DNA of 64,000 nt from Glandiceps talaboti (lineage: Eukaryota; Hemichordata; Enteropneusta; Spengelidae). This document shows positions 57,778-64,000 of this stretch, piece after piece. The stretch lies in contig NC_135568.1 in the NCBI RefSeq assembly GCF_964340395.1, positions 19,298,710 to 19,362,709 of the forward strand, given 5' to 3'. Under the pieces are notes generated by a model. The model was not told the DNA's origin and did not search any database. It saw nothing but the letters and a program-made list of their open reading frames with translations. The position numbers were made by a program, and so were the translations under genes. Numbering within the stretch: position 1 is the first letter of the stretch; every line of letters begins with the position of its first letter.

Positions 57778-58480
57778 TACACAGACTTTTCATCCCTAAA
57801 ATATAACATTCTTTACGGAAGGTGAAGAGATAATGTTAGACAAATATCAACATGAAAACCTAACCACTAATACTTTAACCATTACAAGATTGCCTATGGA
57901 ACTAAAGGTAGGTTCTTTTAGCGGCTGTAACTAAAATATTGACATGAATTCTGGCACATCTGGCAAAAAACTATAACAAAGGTTTTTAGTATATAACACT
58001 ACATAACTCAGTTTTCTTCATTGTTGATCTGCTTACATAACACTCATGAATGGTTAAAGAAGCAAAAACAGTGATGGACCTTTCAGTCTAGTATAGCATT
58101 TTCTAAGACATCACACATATTTCATTTTAATTATCTACCTTGGATTCTACTAAGACTTTGTAATATTTTCAACTTGTCTATACCAAACCATTTTCAATAC
58201 ACTGAGATTTCTCATAGATTTCATATAATATAAACTTAGTCTTTCACGACCAATCTTCTCACAGAAAATGTGAAGCCAATTTTGCCTGTACAAGTTTCTT
58301 TTAAAATAACAAAGAATGTTCATTTATGTCTTTATGAGAGTGATAGTACCATTTGACATGTTGGGAGAATTTTACCTTGTATGAAGGATCAATTTTATTG
58401 TCTACATATTTCCAGAAGTAAACTAACTGACTTTTATCAGGACTTGGTGTTTGAAATCTCTGAACAAAACAAGGGTGTCA
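57530..58480. other. Intron or spacer with CA microsatellite
   Basis: A CA run lies at 57714-57775. No exon completing the repeat begun at 58.5 kb was seen. Confidence 0.5.
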
Positions 58481-58491
58481 AATCTACTTAC

Positions 58492-58569
58492 AGTATCTCT
58501 ACGTTCTGAGACATCTTCTGCAGCATAATGTTCACTTTCTACAAGTTTAACGGCAAAGTCAACATGTGC
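58492..58569 (-). CDS. SPTAN1: Alpha-spectrin exon, repeat 5-like, second part (26 aa)
   Basis: This 78-nt exon (acceptor TTCTACAG, donor ACT|GTAAGT, phase 0/0) encodes AHVDFAVKLVESEHYAAEDV followed by SERRDT. It corresponds to vertebrate 'ALDEFATKLIQNNHYAMEDVATRRD', the end of helix B and start of helix C. It follows the 58.9-kb exon in normal order. The expected continuation (about 13 residues, then repeats 6-8) is not found in the 15 kb down to 43.1 kb. The next recognisable spectrin exon apart from a stray SH3a copy belongs to repeat 9, so the protein would jump between repeats here. Confidence 0.88.
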
Positions 58570-58857
58570 CTGTAGAATAAAAACAAAAGAATTTACTATA
58601 TCTGCCACAGGGTATTTGTACCAATTATGCTAAGCATACATTTTGCACACTGGAAGTATACATCCAATAATTCTTTTATTATTTTTACACATCATGACAA
58701 ATTTACTTAGTCATATTCATCATGCAATAAATAATTACCATGATATATTACATTGTCTTTGAGTATGTAATCTTTGATTTCATTTCTATATTCAAAGTTT
58801 TGAATCCAATATTTCCATCCGTATGAAAAGCAATAAAATTGAACTATTTTCACTCAC

Positions 58858-58968
58858 ACTGATCTCTTCTTCTTGTGCTGCAAGTGATTTTTTAAAGTCT
58901 TCATGTTTCTTAATCAAAGCTTCCACACTGTCCAAGGAGTCTCCAAGATCTTCATTGGCTAAGAAAGC
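58858..58968 (-). CDS. SPTAN1: Alpha-spectrin exon, repeat 5-like, first part (37 aa)
   Basis: This 111-nt exon (acceptor TTTTTTGCAG, donor AGT|GTGAGT, phase 0/0) encodes [20 protein letters not shown] followed by [17 protein letters not shown]. That is nearly the vertebrate alpha-spectrin segment with [26 protein letters not shown] in the repeat before the central part of the rod. It forms the helix A/B loop and helix B of a triple-helical repeat. The companion exon lies 289 nt downstream. The nearby similar segment of a later SPTAN1 repeat ('LNTEDKGDSLDSV') is a poorer match because this exon has NEDLG. The strong conservation makes it the least decayed part of the locus. Confidence 0.92.
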
Positions 58969-59342
58969 CTGCAAAAAACAATAGTTGTGATCATCAATTC
59001 TTTTTTATTTCTGTAGTAATATGTAATAATTATGTAATATGTAGTAAAAGTTATATGAGGACCAAAACTAATGTTTGTGTATAATTCTTATCTTCAATAG
59101 TACTTGTAAACATGATTTACAAGGAATTGGCAATATGTAAATACTACAAATGTGTCTGTGATAGGCAGGAATTGGACTGATGTTGATAATTGACCCTGAA
59201 GGTCATGGCCAAGAGTCAAGGTCTCAAATGATAGCTTGCATGATAAAATGAGTATTGCGAATGGACATATAGATGGAGCCCATTTGTATCTAGTTTCCTC
59301 CTTCAAGGGACTAATGAATGAATGAAGTCATTTATTAGTTAC

Positions 59343-59392
59343 CTTTTTCTCCAGTATTTCATGGATCGTGATCATCTCTATCATTTCGACTT
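59343..59392 (-). CDS. Possible small spectrin exon upstream of repeat-5 exon
   Basis: A pyrimidine-rich acceptor (poly-T then ACAG) precedes 50 nt ending AAG|GTAACT. Read with two leading bases, it gives 16 codons (VEMIEMITIHEILEKK) ending in phase 0, which fits the phase-0 start of the next exon at 58968. Joined, they read ...ILEKK-AFLANED, near the vertebrate ...WMSKQEAFLLNED, but the tryptophan normally expected here is absent. The exon is short and the match is weak; it may be a chance splice-like sequence. Confidence 0.3.
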
Positions 59393-59498
59393 CTGTAAAA
59401 AAAATATAACATTCACCATTATACACATCATATACTATCATGTAGCCCAAGTCTAGTTCCACCCTAGTGTCAGTGTATAGCCCTCACTGGCGAGACTA

Positions 59499-60018
59499 TA
59501 GTCTTGCTGCTAGACGTTCGGGCTTTCTTTCGATGCTATAACTATAAGCGAACGAAGTTCGCATGTGAGGGCTTGCCCGAACAGTCTAGCGAATGTCATT
59601 TTCAGACCGGACATTCCATTGAGATTACGATAAGCGGTGGGTTGGGCCATATATGCATATATATATATATTTTAATATATTCAATCTCTGCATGCAGGTG
59701 TTGACAAACACATTTATGTCATTACTATGTCTTATCAGTTTATGGTAATTGTGTTTGATGAGTGTGTAGACGTTGTCATTCACACATTTTAGTTAACGCA
59801 TTGGTGGTTATTTTTACAAGCCCCTCCTTAAGATGAATATGCATGAAAATTTAGCTATTGTCCTCTGTTTGTGCTTGTCGCTAATACGGTTCTCTGATTG
59901 GCAGTTATTTATATCCTGATGACATTTGCTAGACCTCGGATGTTCCATCCTCGATAGCGTTGTTCGGCTGTGTGTCATATTTTATCGGAAGAACATCCGA
60001 GGGCTAGCTGATAGACTA
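59499..60018. mobile_element. 520-bp MITE with 9-bp target duplication (MULE-like)
   Basis: Flanked by GCGAGACTA at 59490-59498 and 60019-60027. Ends TAGTCTTGCTGCTAGACG and ...GGGCTAGCTGATAGACTA are shared with the 28.6-kb element. It carries about 350 bp extra in the middle. Confidence 0.82.
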
Positions 60019-60585
60019 GCGAGACTACAGCCACCACAGTGTACAATAGGATTAACATCATCTCACTATTGTCCTTATGGCAAGCAGTGCACATCAGTGT
60101 GTCAATTTAGTCTTGTTATTTTTGTATTTTTTTGTGAGACAGTTGTGCTATTGTAAGACTATTTGAAGTAGTTCACAAACAAGCTGCATCAAAATCTTGT
60201 TTACTTGTCATGACAATAATTTTAAGTTGATTCTACATTTTAAATTGAAAGGTACTCTTGTACTGAATTTATGATACTCTTGTCGGTACATCTACATTGT
60301 TATATATAGGCATAAAAAAATTAATTGTTTAGTTCTGGTTACTTGACCCCACCAACATTTTTTTTACGTATTCAAGAAAAAAATAATACAATCGCAAAAA
60401 ATTGTGAAGTCTCACAAGAAACAGTAGATGTGGAAATTGACATCAACTTAAAAAGACTATATAAAACTGGTCTTCCAATCTGTAATGGTTGTATATCTGA
60501 TAGGAAGAAATCAATAACACAGAGACCATTTGGAAAAACTGAACTAGACACTCACACATGAAAACAAATATGATAAAATAAAATA

Positions 60586-62311
60586 AACAAGTTATTGAAA
60601 ATGACATAGTCCCCACTATGTTTGGGTTTTAACAGTTTCCTCTGGGTCAAAAAATTTACTAACCATGGCATTGGGCTAATTTGCCTCAAAATTTATTAGC
60701 CAAACCAGACTTTCAATTAGCCAAACTTTTGCAATAAAAATGAACTTATATAAATAAAGACAATAGCGCAAACTTGTATGTTTTTACTGTTTATTTACAT
60801 ACATTTTTCATGTCATGTTGGCAAACGTACGGTTCTCATCTTTGCTTCAAAGTTGTAGCTCCAGACATCTAGGTTTTAGTCAGTTCTCATTGTAACTATT
60901 TTCTAAATCTCAATGTGCAGTGTGACCTGTGAAATTTGAATATGACCCATCGTATGCATAACGTTTCAGCAGTTTCATGTGCCCCATGACCATTTCCTGA
61001 TGTGGAGAGCACGTCCTGGGTAGTTTAGAAACTACGCGATATTATCATAACTTATCCACATGATTGGTTACGCACGGCCATTACGGCAAGGCATCTTCCC
61101 TCACGAGTGAAGCGATGATCAAATGGACCACATCGTTGGACAGTCTCTCCTGAAAACTTCACTTAGATAAATTCAAACTGCCACGTCACCATTTCATTCT
61201 CACTAAAACTGATTTTTTTTCTTTTTGAGCTTCGTTACTAGATCGAACGTGAATTTACTGTTCACTACTGTTCACTACACCATTCTCTTCGTCTGAGGTG
61301 AACATGGTTTGCACATTATGTATCAGTTTTATCAGTGTTAACAGTTCTCCTCAGATCAGCGACACAAAATTTGGATTAAACACTTTTACAACTGTATCTC
61401 TGTCAAATTGAAAGTTTGCGCTGTCGTTCGTACTTCATGTCACGGAACTCAGTTTGATATGACATTTATTTACATTGCTGATGTAACAATTTTATGATTT
61501 GAGGAACGTACAATGTGTGCACTTCCTTCTAAATGTAATACAATGTAGTTTAAATTACGGATATTCCACGTTGTGACAAAGAAACCACAAGCATTACGCA
61601 TAGATTTTCTGGTGCCCTATTCTAAATTGGCTTCGCAAATTTGACTAATTGTATCAAAAATATTCTCGCCAAATGCTGATTTTATTCGCATTTTACGATT
61701 TTGCGAGTGGGCAGCGGAAACACTGGTATTAACGAACTGGCAGTTTATGTTGTCATTTTCAAACCTGGTTAATGTTGTTTGGCCTCATATGGTTGTTTTT
61801 GATATCACTACTCTGATCATGCAACAACACTTGTGAACATAAATCAAACAGACTTAGATATATTGTGTCTGCTCATTGGACATGGAACATGCCTACTCAT
61901 GTTGTGTCTCCTCGTTGGACATGGGACATGCCTACTCTTCAAAATGACGTCATGGAATAAACCATTCAACATGAAAACTGCGCCAACAAAATGGCTGCCA
62001 GGCAGCCATATCGAATTGTATCACAACGAAAATGGATATGCACATGTATGTCATAGATCACTGTGCTAATACCAACTTTGAATGAGACTTGTTCAAGCAT
62101 GTCTGAGTTATGGCTTTGGACATGGAAAATTCGCAAACAAAATGGCTGCCAGGTGGCCATATTAGATCGTATCAGGAACAAATTGAGATGCTTATGTATG
62201 CCAAAGTATGTTGTCCCTGTACCAAGTTTGAAAAAAATTGGTCCAGGCATCCCCAAGAAACGGCTCCGGACAGACAGACGGACACATGGATGGAACCCAA
62301 TCCAGACTAAA
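60586..62311 (+). mobile_element. Family B element, copy B5, interrupted by hAT-like insert
   Basis: The left end (60586-60632) and remainder (61726-62311) are separated by the 1.1-kb insert. About two tandem units, and right part 'ccaagtttgaaaaaaattgg'. The terminal hairpin is truncated ('acccaatccagactaa'). Confidence 0.8.
60633..61725. mobile_element. hAT-like non-autonomous element
   Basis: Ends CAGTTTCCTCTGGGTC and inverse CAGTGTTTCCGCTGCCC. The latter is close to the hAT consensus CAGTGTTTCCC. Flanks are 'gttttaa' and 'gtattaa', a near-duplication. It sits inside family B, whose sequence resumes at 'aacgaactggcagtttatgt'. No transposase seen. Confidence 0.65.
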
Positions 62312-62900
62312 AATCAACCTACCCACCTATTCTAAAATTGAGCGTAATTGGAAAGCATAACTGGAACCACAAAGTTTTTTATTAGGCCTAAATCAGCTTA
62401 AAAATAGATTTGCTAATCCCCAATTGTAACTGAAACAATATTTATGTATCCAATTGTAATATTAAATTTGTCATTCTATTATATGATAAAGAGTTGCTGA
62501 ATAACTGGATTATTTCATTTACCAAGAATAATAACATCCAAATAAATTTACAAAATAAAAACACAAGTCTATACAGTGCAAAGATTGGTCAGTGGTATTG
62601 CTCAAAGAAATTTTGTTTGACTTTCTCCCAACTTGTACCCTCTCGGGAGAAAAAGGATTAAAAAGATGTGACGAATTGGTTAATTCAATGTAGGAAGGAA
62701 CATTACAATATCAATTCAAATTTTGCATCTCAAATAGAAATACTATGTAAGTAAACTGGCAAAATTCATTTTAGCATTATAAAGTCAAGATTTTGATGGA
62801 GGCAAGGTTTAGTATGACTGTTACTGCTCACGATAACAATAATAACATAATATGACAAAAAATAACAGAACTCGAGACAATTTTTTAAAAAATACCACCA
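62312..62900. other. No recognisable feature
   Basis: AT-rich, short frames only. Confidence 0.4.
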
Positions 62901-62904
62901 ATCA

Positions 62905-63776
62905 CCTTGTCGCACAACTGTACATTTTTTAAAAATGTTTATCCATATGGTAGTCCATGCTAACAAGAAGTGTTCATTTGTTGAATGACTATCCAGTTGC
63001 CTATCCTACCATGTTGCTATCTTTACGATATATGCTATCATCATGTTGTTAGATATATTCACATATATTTTCGAATGTTTATTCAATTGTCTATTAACCC
63101 TCGTTGTTATCTTTGCAATATATGTGATCATTTGGCTGTTGCTGTGGGCGTGGTCTTGTTGCTAGGCACATTTGCATACATTTTTTGAATGTTTATTCGT
63201 CTCTATTGCTATTGCTGTTGTTATCTTTGCAATATACATGATTATTTGGCTGTTGCTATGGGCTTGGTCTTGTTGCTAGGCAAATTTACATACATTTTTT
63301 GAATGTTTATTCAATTGTCTATTATTCCCTGTTGTTATCTTTGTGAAATACATGACTGTTTGGCTCTTGCTATGGGCATGGTCATGGTTGCTAGGGTATT
63401 TGCATACATTTTTTGAATGTTTACTCATTTGCCTACCAGATGATGTTGTTATTTGACCAAAATACACTGCCATTTGGTTATTGCTAAGGGCGTGGTCATG
63501 GTTGCTAAGGCCAATTTTCTCAAAATGTTTTGAAGAAAATCTACAGAATAACACTTTCAGAAACATCTCACCAAGTTTCAGACTCGGTGACCAAGTACTT
63601 CTTGAGATATAAGTTTATGACCAAAAATGAACATTTGTACACCTAATTAGTAATTTGCATATCACTCATGGAATCATTGTATGCTTAATATTTCTTCATC
63701 CATACATCCCCAGATGCATTCCCATTAAATTTCAGCCCAATCTGCTGAGTAGTTTTGAAATTATAGATTTTTAACC
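62905..63776 (+). repeat. Family A copy interrupted by family B
   Basis: 'tcgcacaactgtacattttt' left end, four tandem units, and body up to 'gaaattatagatttttaacc', where a family B copy begins. Confidence 0.82.
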
Positions 63777-64000
63777 AACAAGTCATTGATAATGACATAG
63801 ACCCCACTATGATTGGGTTTTATGGAATTATCACTACTCTGATCACGCAACAACATTTGTGAACCTAAAACAAACAGACTTAGATATGTTGTGTCTGCTT
63901 GTTTGACATGGAACATGCCTACAACAATAAAGGATTGGTCGGGTATGGGGGATCATATCACGATGAAAATGGATATGCACATGTATGTCATAGAACACTG
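63777..64000 (+). mobile_element. Family B element, copy B6, cut by window end
   Basis: 'acaagtcattgataatgaca' left end then 'ttgggttttatggaattatc' and the start of the first tandem unit. Confidence 0.82.

Larger units (their letters stand above)
23677..59392 (-). other. SPTAN1: Rearranged alpha-spectrin (SPTAN1-type) locus, partial
   Basis: Minus-strand exons dispersed over about 36 kb encode pieces of alpha-spectrin, the membrane-skeleton protein made of triple-helical repeats with one SH3 domain inserted near repeats 9/10. Transcriptional order by high coordinate: possible 59.39, repeat-5-like 58.97 and 58.57, SH3a 52.72, repeat 9 at 43.12 and 39.86, then SH3a 39.49, SH3a 37.64, RW 37.29, LLE 36.94, SH3a 36.00, SH3a 34.36, RW 34.01, LLE 33.66, SH3a 32.72, RW 32.37, LLE 32.02, SH3a 31.09, RW 30.74, loop exon 27.66, SH3b 26.23, LLE-delta 25.71, SH3b 24.40, LLE-delta 23.87. 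From memory of vertebrate SPTAN1 the normal order is repeat 9, SH3a, SH3b, LLE, loop, RW. Repeats 6-8 and all later repeats and EF hands are not seen. Exon phases fit at each consecutive junction as listed. It could be an expressed paralogue or a decaying duplicate; family identity is secure, function is not. Confidence 0.85.

Overview
The window looks like AT-rich genomic DNA of a marine invertebrate animal. It has split genes with GT..AG introns, many microsatellites, several LINE clades and many short inverted-repeat transposons with clean target-site duplications. I cannot name the species. Two dispersed families have the layout described for pearl/HINE (Helentron-associated) repeats of bivalves, echinoids and flies, but that does not fix the phylum.

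The only gene I recognise is on the minus strand between about 59.4 and 23.7 kb: an alpha-spectrin (SPTAN1-type) locus in a heavily rearranged state. In transcriptional order (high to low coordinate) it has exons for a repeat-5-like segment (58.97 and 58.57 kb), a stray SH3 half-exon (52.7 kb), the two exons of the repeat just before the SH3 domain (43.1 and 39.9 kb), and then a scrambled tandem array. In the array the first SH3 half-exon ('SH3a') occurs six more times (39.5 to 30.9 kb). It alternates with copies of a repeat-10 exon ('LLE', 3 intact copies) and a repeat-10/11 exon ('RW', 4 copies) in an order that is not that of the canonical protein. A candidate calpain-loop exon follows (27.6 kb), then two tandem copies of [second SH3 half-exon 'SH3b' + an LLE exon with a 37-codon in-frame deletion] (26.2 to 23.7 kb). 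Every exon keeps splice sites. By my reading every consecutive junction is phase-compatible, including the non-canonical ones, and no exon contains a stop. The SH3 domain has lost the aromatic residues that normally bind ligand. Repeats 6-8 and everything after repeat 11 are not visible. It may be a diversified expressed paralogue, an alternative-splicing cassette, or a decaying duplicate kept in phase by chance; RNA data would decide.

Almost everything else is mobile or repetitive DNA. From left to right: family A repeat (1-1180); a 1.5-kb element with 19-bp terminal inverted repeats (TIRs) (1482-2989); a foldback element with a TATA-led 62-codon ORF (3165-4985); a 1.1-kb CCTA array (5260-6425); degenerate LINE pieces (6600-7290, 9530-10450); a TTA-flanked Harbinger-like element (11552-12992); a TTAA-flanked element nested in family A (15435-16398); an AT run and a 48-bp minisatellite of about 41 units open in one frame for 666 codons (17137-19329); MULE-like MITEs with 9-bp duplications (28.6, 59.5 kb); a Tc1/mariner-like element next to a spectrin splice donor (40421-42945); an L1/Tx1-type LINE with duplicated target site (43911-46517); hAT-like elements (49160-50958, 60633-61725); and several family B (pearl/Helentron-like) copies, one with its empty site preserved as an inverted duplicate. 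I saw no tRNA, rRNA or CRISPR feature.
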